From NCBI GenBank assembly GCA_937135995.1, contig CAKZOF010000478.1:1-11947 (forward strand): a DNA stretch of 11,947 bases. Direction: 5' to 3'. The number at the start of each line of letters is the position of its first letter. The first letter of the stretch is position 1. Origin of the DNA: an uncultured Pyrinomonas sp. (lineage in GTDB: Bacteria > Acidobacteriota > Blastocatellia > Pyrinomonadales > Pyrinomonadaceae). Positions 1-7,699 of the stretch are shown one piece after another. The notes under the pieces are model-generated. The model searched no databases, was not told where the DNA came from, and worked only from the letters and a program-made list of their open reading frames with translations. Made by a program: the position numbers and the translations under genes.

Positions 1-2332
1 CAGCAGCTAGCTCACGTTCGATCGTTTCGCGCCGTCGCGCATCGACGGCTTGATGTGTGGCGATTTCGCGCAGCACGAATTGATCGACGACCACGCCGTC
101 TTCGCGCGTGTGAAGTTCAGCGCTCAGGATCTCGATGCCGTTGGCGGCGAGCGTGCCAGCGATGTCTGCAAAAAGGGCGTGCCGGTCGCGCGTGCAGACG
201 GTGAGTTCGGTCGCGTCGCGCCCCAGCGATCGCCACGCGCACTGCCCTGAGTCGCGCAGGGCAGCGATCAAACGAAGGTGAAGCGCGATCGCATCCGCGT
301 CGAAGGCGAGCGCGTAGCGTTCGGGCAGCAGGGCAAAGTGGCGCTCGATTTCGCTTGGCGCGATCGCCCCTTGCAACAGCTCGGCGACGCGCTCTTTACG
401 CCGCAGCTTTTCGCTCGGCGCGCTCGTCGGCGTTTGGCCCGTCAGCGTTTGGCGCGCGCGCGTGTAAAGCTCCCACAGGAGTCTGCCTTTCCAATCGCTC
501 CAGACGCCCGGCGCGACGCCGCTCAGATCGGCGTAGGTGAGCAGCAGCAGCATGTTGAGCGCATCGAGCGACGCCACCTGCGAAACGAAACGCGAGATGA
601 CCTGCGGATCGGCCAGATCCCGCCGTTGCGCAAGATGCGCCATCAACAGATGATGCTTGACCAAGAGCGTGACCTTGGCGCTGCTCGTCGCGTCGAGATG
701 AAGACGACGACAGATGCGTGCCGCCATGCGCGCTCCGCGCGCGGCATGACCTTTGCCCCGGCCCTTGCCGAGGTCGTGAAGCAGCACGGCGAGATAGAGC
801 AGGCCGACGTCCTCGACCTGATCGAAAACTGCTCGCCACGGCGTGCGGTGTTCGTCGCGGCTGGTGCGCAGTTGGTCGAGCGCTTCGATGGCTTTGAGCG
901 TGTGTTCGTCGATCGTGTAGTGATGATAAAGATCGTGTTGAATGAGCGCGTTGATGCGCTCAAATTCGGGCAAGTAGCGACCAAGAAACCCGACATCACG
1001 CATCAGGCGCAGAGTAGGCGCGACGCGCCCCGACTGGCGCAAGATGCGGAGAAAAGCTCCCGCGGCTTCGGGCGACTGGCGAAAGCGGCGATCGATCAGA
1101 TCAAGACTTCGCTCCACCTCTTCGGCCACCGTCGGCGCAAGCTCGGCGCCAGTCTCCGCCGCGCGCGCGAAGATATCAAAACAGAGCGCGGGACGCGAGC
1201 GCAACTGTTCGCGCAGGTCGCCATCGAAGCGAAGCGCCCCATCTTTGACGAACAGCGCCGCGCCGGGGCGTCGCCACGGAAACCAGCGCGCTCGCGTGCG
1301 GCCTTGTTCGGTAGCGAGCATCCGATCGCACAAGCGACTGATGTTGGTTGCGTGGCGGTAGTAATCGCGCATGAACTTCTCGGCCGCGGTCAGATGCGCA
1401 TCTGCACGGTAGCCTAGGCGTGCCGCTAGTTCTGGTTGCAACTCGAAGCTGAGGCGGTCGGCGCGGCGGCCGCCGAGAAGGTGCGCTTCGCATCTCGTGC
1501 GCAGCAGGAACTCGCGTGCCCGCGCGATCTTTCGTCCTTCAGTGGCAGTCAACAACCCACAAGCTGTGGCTTCGTCGAGCGATCGGCAACCGCGCAGCAG
1601 GCGCGCCACCCATAGCGCTGAATGAAGGTCGCGCAGGCCGCCGCAACTCTCTTTCAAGTGCGGTTCGCGGATGAAGATTTCAGCCCCATGTTGGTGCCGC
1701 CGTTGCTCGCGTTCTTCGCGCACGGCGTTCAGAACGTCGGCGCGACGGCGCTCGCGCTCGACTTCGAGCGCGGCTTCCAGACCGTGGAACAACGTCCGGT
1801 TGCCAGCGACTATGCGCGCGCTGAACAGCGCCGTTTGCAAATGCGGATCCTGACGTGCGGCGTGCAACGTCTCGCTGATGGTGCGAAAGCAGTGGCCGAC
1901 CGTTAACCCGGCATCCCACAGCAAGCGGAGCAGTTGCTCGACGAGTTGGCGCGTGAGCGTCGCGCGGCGTCCGGTGTGCAGCAAGAGCAAGTCGATGTCC
2001 GAGCAGAAGCAGAGCTCGCCGCGTCCGTATCCGCCGATGGCGACGACCGCGCAGCCCGCTTGTGCCAGACGCAGACGCTCGTCGGCGGTCCAATTGGCCG
2101 CCGCGAAAGCGCGCTCCACCAGATGATCGAGGACGACGCTGCGCGCCCACACGGTCCAACTGCCTGCTGCGCCGCACCGGTGCGCGATCTTCAAGCGTTC
2201 GTCTTCAACGCGCAGGAAAGCGCGAAGCTGCGCAGCGATTCGTTCAGGCACCGCGACTCCGGCGAGCGCATCAAGGCGTTGCGCCGCGTGCGATTTGACC
2301 TTCTGCCAGTGTCTGTCGGTCGCCGGATCCAT
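1..2332 (-). CDS. glnD: [Protein-PII] uridylyltransferase / uridylyl-removing enzyme GlnD, 3' end beyond window
   Basis: GlnD senses glutamine in the cytoplasm: it uridylylates PII when glutamine is low and removes UMP when it is high. The reverse-strand frame stays open for 777 codons to the left edge. The nucleotidyltransferase motif GGYGRGEL lies at residues 100-107, followed by SDID (111-114) with metal-binding Asp112 and Asp114. The HD hydrolase pair is His519-Asp520, within HDLGKGRGKGH, and a later segment reads KHHLLMAHLAQRRD. The first ACT domain, which binds glutamine, begins near residue 710; the second is cut by the window edge. These positions match E. coli GlnD (about 890 residues) closely. 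The start is fixed by an in-frame TAG only six codons upstream (2350-2348). It is divergent from amtB. Both catalytic centres look intact, so a bifunctional enzyme is expected. Confidence 0.95.
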   Translation of the reverse strand, partial: MDPATDRHWQKVKSHAAQRLDALAGVAVPERIAAQLRAFLRVEDERLKIAHRCGAAGSWTVWARSVVLDHLVERAFAAANWTADERLRLAQAGCAVVAIGGYGRGELCFCSDIDLLLLHTGRRATLTRQLVEQLLRLLWDAGLTVGHCFRTISETLHAARQDPHLQTALFSARIVAGNRTLFHGLEAALEVERERRRADVLNAVREEREQRRHQHGAEIFIREPHLKESCGGLRDLHSALWVARLLRGCRSLDEATACGLLTATEGRKIARAREFLLRTRCEAHLLGGRRADRLSFELQPELAARLGYRADAHLTAAEKFMRDYYRHATNISRLCDRMLATEQGRTRARWFPWRRPGAALFVKDGALRFDGDLREQLRSRPALCFDIFARAAETGAELAPTVAEEVERSLDLIDRRFRQSPEAAGAFLRILRQSGRVAPTLRLMRDVGFLGRYLPEFERINALIQHDLYHHYTIDEHTLKAIEALDQLRTSRDEHRTPWRAVFDQVEDVGLLYLAVLLHDLGKGRGKGHAARGARMAARICRRLHLDATSSAKVTLLVKHHLLMAHLAQRRDLADPQVISRFVSQVASLDALNMLLLLTYADLSGVAPGVWSDWKGRLLWELYTRARQTLTGQTPTSAPSEKLRRKERVAELLQGAIAPSEIERHFALLPERYALAFDADAIALHLRLIAALRDSGQCAWRSLGRDATELTVCTRDRHALFADIAGTLAANGIEILSAELHTREDGVVVDQFVLREIATHQAVDARRRETIERELAA

Positions 2333-2386
2333 GCCTTCTCGCTCATCCTACGGAAGCTTGGGGCGGTCCATAAATAAAAAAATCTG

Positions 2387-2414
2387 TTGATAAAGCGAGG
2401 TTTGCGGTTAAAAT
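2387..2414 (+). promoter_or_regulatory. Sigma70-type promoter for amtB leader
   Basis: TTGATA (2387-2392) and TAAAAT (2409-2414) are separated by 16 bases, each one mismatch from consensus. Transcription would start near 2421, about 300 bases before the amtB start codon, giving an unusually long 5' leader. It could instead drive a short RNA ending at the hairpin around 2573. The call is based on consensus match and position only. Confidence 0.55.
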
Positions 2415-2535
2415 TGTCGCTTCGGTCGAACGCGGGATGGCGGTCGCACGACGAGCGACTTAGAAACTTTCACAGGAAAAGCGAAAGCTGTCAAGCCTTT
2501 TGTGTTGTCAGCGAAAGCCGCACGCCGCTCGATGC

Positions 2536-2573
2536 GCGCCGCGACGCTTTGCGTTCGAGGCGGCGTTCTTTTT
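2536..2573 (+). terminator. Terminator-like hairpin inside the amtB leader (possible attenuator)
   Basis: The arms CGCCGC (2537-2542) and GCGGCG (2560-2565) pair perfectly. They enclose a second stem GACGC/GCGTT with a TTT loop, and TTCTTTTT follows at 2566-2573. This has the form of an intrinsic terminator placed about 115 bases after the predicted transcription start and 150 bases before amtB. It may be an attenuator or the end of a small RNA. GC-rich DNA forms hairpins readily, so the T tract is the main support. Confidence 0.45.
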
Positions 2574-2720
2574 GAACCGGCAGCCCATGCAACGTGTGGT
2601 CAACTGCCGCTGCTTGGTCGGTTTTGTCCGCGCGGTTTTGGCGCGTGCTCGTCGTGGTCGACAGCGGAAGCAGCGCGAGCCCGAACGATTCCGCCGAAAT
2701 TTCGAAGGAGATCCGAACAC

Positions 2721-4187
2721 ATGTGCTGGAGACCGGTCTTTTCCATCGCTTCATCGGGACTTCTCTTTTTCGCCGTCGCGCCAGCGCAGGAGATCGAGAA
2801 GAGAATCGGAGACGTGGAGACAAGCGTGCGCGCTGCGCAAAGCGCGGGCGACAACGCTTGGGTGCTGGCGTGCGCTGCGCTCGTGCTTTTGATGACCGGG
2901 CCGGGACTGGCGCTCTTCTACGGCGGGCTCGTCCGCAAGAAGAACGTGCTGGCGACCATGATGCAGAGCTTTTCGTTGATGGCCGTGGTCACCGTGCTAT
3001 GGGCGCTTTACGGTTACAGCTTGGCCTTCGCCGAAGGCACCCCCTTTTTCGGCGGCGTGCGCTACCTTTTCATGCGGGGCGTCGGCATGGAACCAAACGC
3101 CGATTACGCAGCGACCATTCCGCAACAGACCTTCATGATCTTTCAGTTGATGTTCGCCATCATCACGCCCGCGTTGATCACCGGCGCTTTCGCCGAGCGG
3201 ATGAAGTTCAGCGCCGCGCTCGCCTTCATGGTCCTCTGGGTGACGTTCGTCTATTTCCCGCTGGCCCACATGGTCTGGGGCAAAGGCGGGTTTCTCAACG
3301 CCGCGCTCGGTGGCGCGGTTCCGGCGCTCGATTTCGCGGGCGGAACGGTGGTCCACATCTCATCGGGCGTTTCGGCGCTCATCTGTGCCCTTTTGCTGGG
3401 TCAGCGTCTCGGTTATCCGAAAGTACCGATGCTGCCGCACAACCTCGTCTTGACCTTCATCGGCGCATGTTTGCTCTGGGTCGGTTGGTTCGGGTTCAAC
3501 GCCGGAAGCGCGCTGGCGAGCAATGCGCTAGCGGCCAATGCTTTCGTCGTCACGCATTTCGCTGCGGCAGCGGCAGCGCTCGGCTGGATGCTCGCCGAGT
3601 GGCTCCGCCACGGCAAACCGACCGTGCTCGGGGCGCTCTCTGGCGCCGTTGCCGGATTGGTCGGCATCACGCCCGCTTCTGGTTTCGTCACGCCCATGGC
3701 CGCCCTCATCATCGGTTTCGTCGCGAGCGTCGCTTGTTTCCTCATGGTGACCGAAGTCAAACGCAGGTTCGGCTACGATGATTCGCTCGACGTCTTCGGC
3801 ATACACGGCACGGGCGGCATGGTCGGCGCGTTGCTGACCGGCGTGTTCGCAACCAACGCTATCAATCCGATCTTCAAGGATGCCAACGGCGAGCCGCTGC
3901 CGGTCGGATTGATCGATGGCAACGCCACGCAGGTGGTCAATCAAGCGATCGGCGTCGCCATCGCCGTCGCGCTCGCGACGCTCGGTTCGTTCGTCATCCT
4001 CAAGCTGGTCGATGCCATCATCGGTTTGCGTGTCAGCGCCGAAGACGAAGTGACCGGACTCGATTTGACGCAGCACGGCGAAGAAGGTTACAACCTTGAC
4101 CTCGAACTGACGCCGATGCGCTTGGTGCAGGAGAGCAGAACGCAACCGTCGGCGGCGACGTCCACCGCTCCAGCGCACAACGATTGA
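2721..4187 (+). CDS. amtB: Ammonium transporter AmtB with signal peptide
   Basis: This inner-membrane ammonium channel of the Amt/Mep/Rh family has 488 residues. A signal peptide (about residues 1-23, ending AVAPAQ) is followed by eleven predicted membrane spans between about 47 and 436. Hallmarks are present: the external gate phenylalanine in PQQTF (Phe138), Trp186, Asp204 in DFAGGTVVH, and the twin pore histidines His212 and His362 (GIHGTGG). The tail (about 437-458, including EDEVTGLDLTQHGEEGYN) is the conserved segment through which PII normally blocks the channel. I chose ATG 2721 because AAGGAG lies 10 bases upstream and the signal peptide follows directly; the frame is open further upstream but reads as basic, non-conserved sequence. 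It is divergent from glnD and has no adjacent glnK, unlike most glnK-amtB pairs. Confidence 0.95.
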   Translation: MCWRPVFSIASSGLLFFAVAPAQEIEKRIGDVETSVRAAQSAGDNAWVLACAALVLLMTGPGLALFYGGLVRKKNVLATMMQSFSLMAVVTVLWALYGYSLAFAEGTPFFGGVRYLFMRGVGMEPNADYAATIPQQTFMIFQLMFAIITPALITGAFAERMKFSAALAFMVLWVTFVYFPLAHMVWGKGGFLNAALGGAVPALDFAGGTVVHISSGVSALICALLLGQRLGYPKVPMLPHNLVLTFIGACLLWVGWFGFNAGSALASNALAANAFVVTHFAAAAAALGWMLAEWLRHGKPTVLGALSGAVAGLVGITPASGFVTPMAALIIGFVASVACFLMVTEVKRRFGYDDSLDVFGIHGTGGMVGALLTGVFATNAINPIFKDANGEPLPVGLIDGNATQVVNQAIGVAIAVALATLGSFVILKLVDAIIGLRVSAEDEVTGLDLTQHGEEGYNLDLELTPMRLVQESRTQPSAATSTAPAHND

Positions 4188-4248
4188 GGCGCGGGCCGGA
4201 GCTTCGGGGCACCTGTCTCTTCGTGCGGCCGTCGCGCCCGCGCTTTTT
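4188..4248 (+). terminator. Intrinsic terminator after amtB
   Basis: GGCGCGGGC (4188-4196), starting right after the stop codon, pairs over at least eight positions with GCCCGCGC (4236-4243), and TTTTT follows at 4244-4248. The loop is long (39 bases) but holds a further GCAC/GTGC stem. It probably separates amtB from the downstream hydrolase gene. Confidence 0.6.
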
Positions 4249-4385
4249 CGGCAGGCGGCTTCGATCTTCGAACGATCATCGCGGCAGCGTTGTTGCGCGT
4301 CGCCAGCGAAATCAACGCCGGTCGAAAGCAAAAGAGAACGAAAAGGCGCTCAAGGTGTTTCAAAAGAGCCGAAACGGTCGAGAAC

Positions 4386-5300
4386 ATGGCAACGAGAAGA
4401 TCGGGACTCAGCTTCGCGCTTCTTTTCGCGCTGATCTTTCACGCAGTAGGTTTAGGCCACAACGGCGCGCAAAGGAAAACTGCCGCTGACGCGCTGGACC
4501 AGCGCATCCGCGCCGAAATCGCCAGCTTCAAGGGGCGCGTTAGCCTTTTCGCCAAGAACATAGATACGGGCCACAGTTACGGTTTCGGCGCGGATGAGCG
4601 CGTGCGCACGGCGAGCACCATCAAAGTGCCGATCATGGTCGAGGTCTTCGCGCGCGTCGCCGAGGGCAAAGCCAAGTGGACGGATGAGATGGTCTTGACC
4701 GAGGCGAGCAAAGTTTCCGGCTCCGGCATCTTGCTCGAACTCTCCGACGGCTTGCGGTTGAACTTGCGCGATGCTGTGCGCTTGATGATCGTCGTCAGCG
4801 ACAACACGGCGACCAACCTGATCCTTGATCGGATAACCACCGACGCGGTCAACGACCGCATGGAGAGCCTCGGATTGAAGCAAACGCGCGTGTTGCGCAA
4901 GGTCGGGGGCGGCGGCGAAAGTCGCGCCGGAGCGATTCCCGAAAACAGACGGTTCGGCCTCGGCGTGAGTACGCCTCGCGAGATGGTCACGCTGCTCGAA
5001 AAATTGGAGCGCGGCGAAGTGGTCAACCCGGAAGCTTCGCGCGAGATGATCGCTATCATGAAACGCCAGCAGTACCAAGATGGCATCCCGCGCGCGTTGC
5101 GTGGCCTGCAGGTAGCAAACAAAACGGGCGCGCTCGACCGACTGCGGAGCGATGTCGGCATCGTTTACACGCCGCGCGGACGCATCGCCATCGCCATCAC
5201 CTGCGACGACATGCCCGAAACGCTCTGGAGCGTGGACAATCCCGGCCTCATTCTCATCTCCCGGCTGGCGAAGATCCTCGTTGAGGAACTGGGGCGCTGA
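4386..5300 (+). CDS. Exported class A beta-lactamase-like serine hydrolase
   Basis: The 304-residue protein belongs to the penicillin-binding serine hydrolase fold. Ser77-x-x-Lys80 in STIK is the nucleophile motif, Ser138-Asp139-Asn140 is the SDN loop, and Lys246-Thr247-Gly248 is the KTG motif; their spacing matches class A enzymes. A hydrophobic segment (about residues 8-24) after an Arg-Arg start is a likely signal peptide, so it probably acts in the periplasm. The Omega-loop motif carrying the deacylating Glu166 (E-x-x-L-N) is not recognisable: Glu178 sits near the expected place but lacks the L-N, so activity against beta-lactams is uncertain. I chose ATG 4386 because the signal peptide begins there; the upstream in-frame ATG at 4290 adds only basic residues. 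It is preceded by the amtB terminator and appears to stand alone. Confidence 0.85.
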   Translation: MATRRSGLSFALLFALIFHAVGLGHNGAQRKTAADALDQRIRAEIASFKGRVSLFAKNIDTGHSYGFGADERVRTASTIKVPIMVEVFARVAEGKAKWTDEMVLTEASKVSGSGILLELSDGLRLNLRDAVRLMIVVSDNTATNLILDRITTDAVNDRMESLGLKQTRVLRKVGGGGESRAGAIPENRRFGLGVSTPREMVTLLEKLERGEVVNPEASREMIAIMKRQQYQDGIPRALRGLQVANKTGALDRLRSDVGIVYTPRGRIAIAITCDDMPETLWSVDNPGLILISRLAKILVEELGR

Positions 5301-5670
5301 CGGTTGCGCACTCTTTTGCCGCCCGCGCCTTGGAAAAAGCGGTTATGATTGGTCCGCGGCCGCTCGGTCTTGACCCGGAGAAGCGCCGTTCAGTCTTCGA
5401 CCCCGTGGCAAGTTGGTCGTTCGCTTCGTCAAGCGGCGGCGCCGCTTCGATGCAAAGCGCAGCGTGAGAGTTTGGCCTTTGAATGCCCAACAGGCGGCGC
5501 ACAGACCTGCGCGCGCAACGCTTGCGAGGGACGGGCGCCTGTCGCTTCGTGTCCTTCAACGTCGAAGAACCTCTTCTCGTCATCCGCTCGCCGCTGCCGT
5601 CTTTGTATCAATTCGGTTTATAATCGTATTCGAGTTCTTGCGGAGACACGCTCACGAGGAAAAGCCGAAG
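5301..5670 (+). other. 370-base gene-free stretch upstream of the aconitase-type gene
   Basis: The aconitase-type frame stays open back to 5413, but its translation there is basic, low-complexity sequence unlike the conserved protein. A TATAAT box is present at 5619-5624. The ribosome-binding site GAGGA (5656-5660) precedes the ATG. I found no tRNA, terminator with T tract, or known leader motif in this stretch. Confidence 0.5.
5619..5624 (+). promoter_or_regulatory. Candidate -10 box of the aconitase-type operon
   Basis: A perfect TATAAT lies 46 bases before the start codon in a short AT-rich patch. No good -35 hexamer sits 16-18 bases upstream: the nearest TTG element, TTGTAT at 5603-5608, is only 10 bases away. 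It may be a weak or activator-dependent promoter. Confidence 0.4.
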
Positions 5671-7662
5671 ATGAACGAGAGCAGCAAACGGCCCGACAAG
5701 ATTCGTTTCGCCGGGCGCATACTCTTTTTGACCAGAGATACGTCGCTTATTCGCCGCCAATTGGCGGGCGAAGATCTCCTCTACGATCCGACTCTGCCCT
5801 TGATGGACAACATTTCCACCGACGAGATCACGCCCGCCTGGGTCTGTTTCTACTACGACGAAACGCTCGGGCGTTACGTTTACGTCGGCATGCGCGAAAA
5901 CGCCGTGCAGCCGGACGAGGTAAAGAACGGCCATTTCTCGGTGGTCGTCTCCGGCCTCTCCAAAGGGTGCGGCTCGTCGCGCGAAACGGCGCCGTTTGCC
6001 GAAAAGGCCGCTGGCATCGAACTCGTCATCGCTAAAACCATCGAGAAGATCTACGAACAGAACGCGCAGAACATCGGGCTTCTTACCTCGACAGACTTCG
6101 GTTTGATCGAGCGCATTATGCGCGGCGAGGAGATCCCGCTCGCCGAATTCACCCGCGGATTGGATGCCATTTCCAAAGCTATCGTCGAGTACGGCGGGCT
6201 GTTCAACTACAACAAAGCGCGGCTTGCGGGCGAAGTGTCGCCGCCGCCGATCACCACGCCGCCGCGTCCGATGAACATCGTCGAGAAGATCATCGCGCGC
6301 CACGCTTTCGTCACCGCCGGAAAGATCGGCGTCCGCGCTGTCAAACCCGGCGACGCGCTCTTTGCCGTCGCCGACGTGCGCTTTTCGCATGAGTACGTCA
6401 CGCCCATGGCTGAGGCGCTCTTCCGGCAAGCGCTCGGGCCGGATGCGCGCGTCACCGAGCCGCAATCGGTCTTCGCTTTTCGCGATCACCTGACCTTTCT
6501 CGGGCAGATCATGCCGCGCAAGCACCGCGAGATGGGCTTGCTCGAACGGGCCGAAGGTCTGGCCGCAACGCAGCAGCGATTCGCCGCGCGGCAAGGCATC
6601 AAGTACTACGGCGAACGGCCCGAAGGCGGTTCGGAAGCCATCTGTCACAACGCCGTGGTGGAAGACATCGCGCTGCCCGGACAGATCGTCATCGGAACCG
6701 ATTCGCACACCTGCATGGCTGGCGTGCTCGGATGTTTCGCCTTCGGCGTCGGCGCCACCGACATGGCCAACGCTTGGTACACCAAGGACGTTCGCTTGCG
6801 CGTGCCGGAGACGGTCCGTTTCGTCCTCAAGGGCAAGAAGCGAGCCGACGTGACGGCCAAAGATGTCATGCTCTACATCCTCGCCACGGACTACATGAAA
6901 CAGGGGCGCGGCATCGGGCAGGTCCTGGAATTCGCTGGCGAGGGCCTGCGCGACTGGCCCATGGATGAACGCGCGACATTGACGAACATGGCGGTCGAAG
7001 CGGGCGGCTTTACGGGCATCATCGAACCGGACGAAGTGACGCTCGATTACCTCGTGAAGATGCGCGGGCTGACGCCCGAGCGCGTGCGCGAGATGTTCGT
7101 CTTCAGCGATCCTGAGGCCGAATACGCCGCCACGTTCGAGATCGATCTAGCGCAGATCAGGCCGATGGTGGCGACGCCGGGCGATCCGCGCAACGGCATT
7201 CCGATCGATCAACTCCCGGGCGAGGTCAAAATCGACATCGCTTACGGCGGTTCGTGCACGGGCGGCAAGATGACCGACATGGATATGTACGCCGCCGTGC
7301 TCGGCCGCGCCCTCGCGCAAGGCAAACGCGTCGCGCCGGGCGTCGAGCTATACTTGCAGTTCGGCTCGCAAAAGATCAAAGAGTATGCGCGTCGCAAAGG
7401 CTACATCGAGATCTTCGAGAAGGTGGGCGCGCGCTTGATCGATCCGAGTTGCGGAGCTTGCATCAACGCCGGTCCGGGCGCGTCCGATTCGCCCGAAAAA
7501 GTGACCGTCAGTGCGCAGAACCGCAACTTTCCGGGGAGAAGTGGCCCGGGCAAAGTCTATCTGGCTTCGCCCTACGTCGTCGCCGCTTCGGCGATCGCCG
7601 GCAAGATCGTTGCGCCCGAAGAGTTCTTGCGCCTGCCGGAAGAGGATTTGGTGACTGTGTGA
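5671..7662 (+). CDS. Single-chain aconitase / 3-isopropylmalate dehydratase-type hydro-lyase, swivel domain first
   Basis: This 663-residue [4Fe-4S] hydro-lyase joins both parts of the enzyme in one chain. The LeuD-like swivel domain is N-terminal (about residues 35-190: STDEITP at 49-55, GCGSSRE at 99-105 with the substrate-binding Ser/Arg). The LeuC/aconitase catalytic domain follows (about 200-663). Cluster ligands are Cys529 in SCTGGK, and Cys594 and Cys597 in SCGAC; DSHTC is at 344-348 and NRNFPGR at 617-623. Classical aconitase has the swivel last; AcnB has it before the catalytic domains but behind a HEAT-like domain that is absent here. The usual SCTN reads SCTG. Substrate could be citrate, isopropylmalate, homoaconitate or another hydroxy acid; sequence alone does not decide. 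ATG 5671 is favoured by GAGGA 10 bases upstream. It probably leads an operon with the next two genes. Confidence 0.88.
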   Translation: MNESSKRPDKIRFAGRILFLTRDTSLIRRQLAGEDLLYDPTLPLMDNISTDEITPAWVCFYYDETLGRYVYVGMRENAVQPDEVKNGHFSVVVSGLSKGCGSSRETAPFAEKAAGIELVIAKTIEKIYEQNAQNIGLLTSTDFGLIERIMRGEEIPLAEFTRGLDAISKAIVEYGGLFNYNKARLAGEVSPPPITTPPRPMNIVEKIIARHAFVTAGKIGVRAVKPGDALFAVADVRFSHEYVTPMAEALFRQALGPDARVTEPQSVFAFRDHLTFLGQIMPRKHREMGLLERAEGLAATQQRFAARQGIKYYGERPEGGSEAICHNAVVEDIALPGQIVIGTDSHTCMAGVLGCFAFGVGATDMANAWYTKDVRLRVPETVRFVLKGKKRADVTAKDVMLYILATDYMKQGRGIGQVLEFAGEGLRDWPMDERATLTNMAVEAGGFTGIIEPDEVTLDYLVKMRGLTPERVREMFVFSDPEAEYAATFEIDLAQIRPMVATPGDPRNGIPIDQLPGEVKIDIAYGGSCTGGKMTDMDMYAAVLGRALAQGKRVAPGVELYLQFGSQKIKEYARRKGYIEIFEKVGARLIDPSCGACINAGPGASDSPEKVTVSAQNRNFPGRSGPGKVYLASPYVVAASAIAGKIVAPEEFLRLPEEDLVTV

Positions 7663-7699
7663 AGAGCGGCACCGAGAGCGGTTCGGCAGCGCAAGCAAC

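Larger units (their letters stand above)
2333..2720. other. Divergent glnD-amtB control region
   Basis: This 388-base stretch separates two divergent nitrogen-control genes and contains no convincing coding sequence. Its glnD-proximal part (about 2370-2415) is AT-rich compared with the surroundings and carries a sigma70-like promoter for amtB. The rest is a long amtB leader holding a terminator-like hairpin (2536-2573) and ending in the amtB ribosome-binding site AAGGAG (2705-2710). A repeated GCGAAAGC occurs near 2478 and 2511. I saw no PII gene, no sigma54 -24/-12 element and no NtrC-type dyad by eye. Confidence 0.6.

Noticed and set aside
278..1417. 379-codon open frame on the plus strand
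   Set aside because: It is antisense to glnD, whose reverse frame encodes clear nucleotidyltransferase, HD and ACT motifs; the plus-strand product shows no family features.
2502..2720. N-terminal extension of AmtB from an upstream in-frame ATG
   Set aside because: The extra 73 residues are basic and low-complexity, and would bury the signal peptide; AAGGAG marks 2721 as the start.
2333..2720. Sigma54/NtrC control of amtB
   Set aside because: TGGCGGTCGCAC near 2438 resembles a -24 element but no GC dinucleotide sits at the required -12 spacing, and no NtrC dyad is visible.
2594..3781. 395-codon open frame overlapping amtB in another plus frame
   Set aside because: Arg/His-rich translation typical of an out-of-frame reading of GC-rich coding DNA; amtB carries all the conserved residues.
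3528..4331. 267-codon frame antisense to amtB
   Set aside because: No motif, highly charged composition, and lies wholly against a well-supported gene.
5413..5670. 86-residue N-terminal extension of the aconitase-type protein
   Set aside because: Arg-rich and unlike the enzyme; it crosses a TATAAT promoter element, and GAGGA precedes ATG 5671.
5608..6708. 366-codon frame antisense to the aconitase-type gene
   Set aside because: Shadow of the cluster enzyme's coding strand; no recognisable domain or ribosome-binding site.
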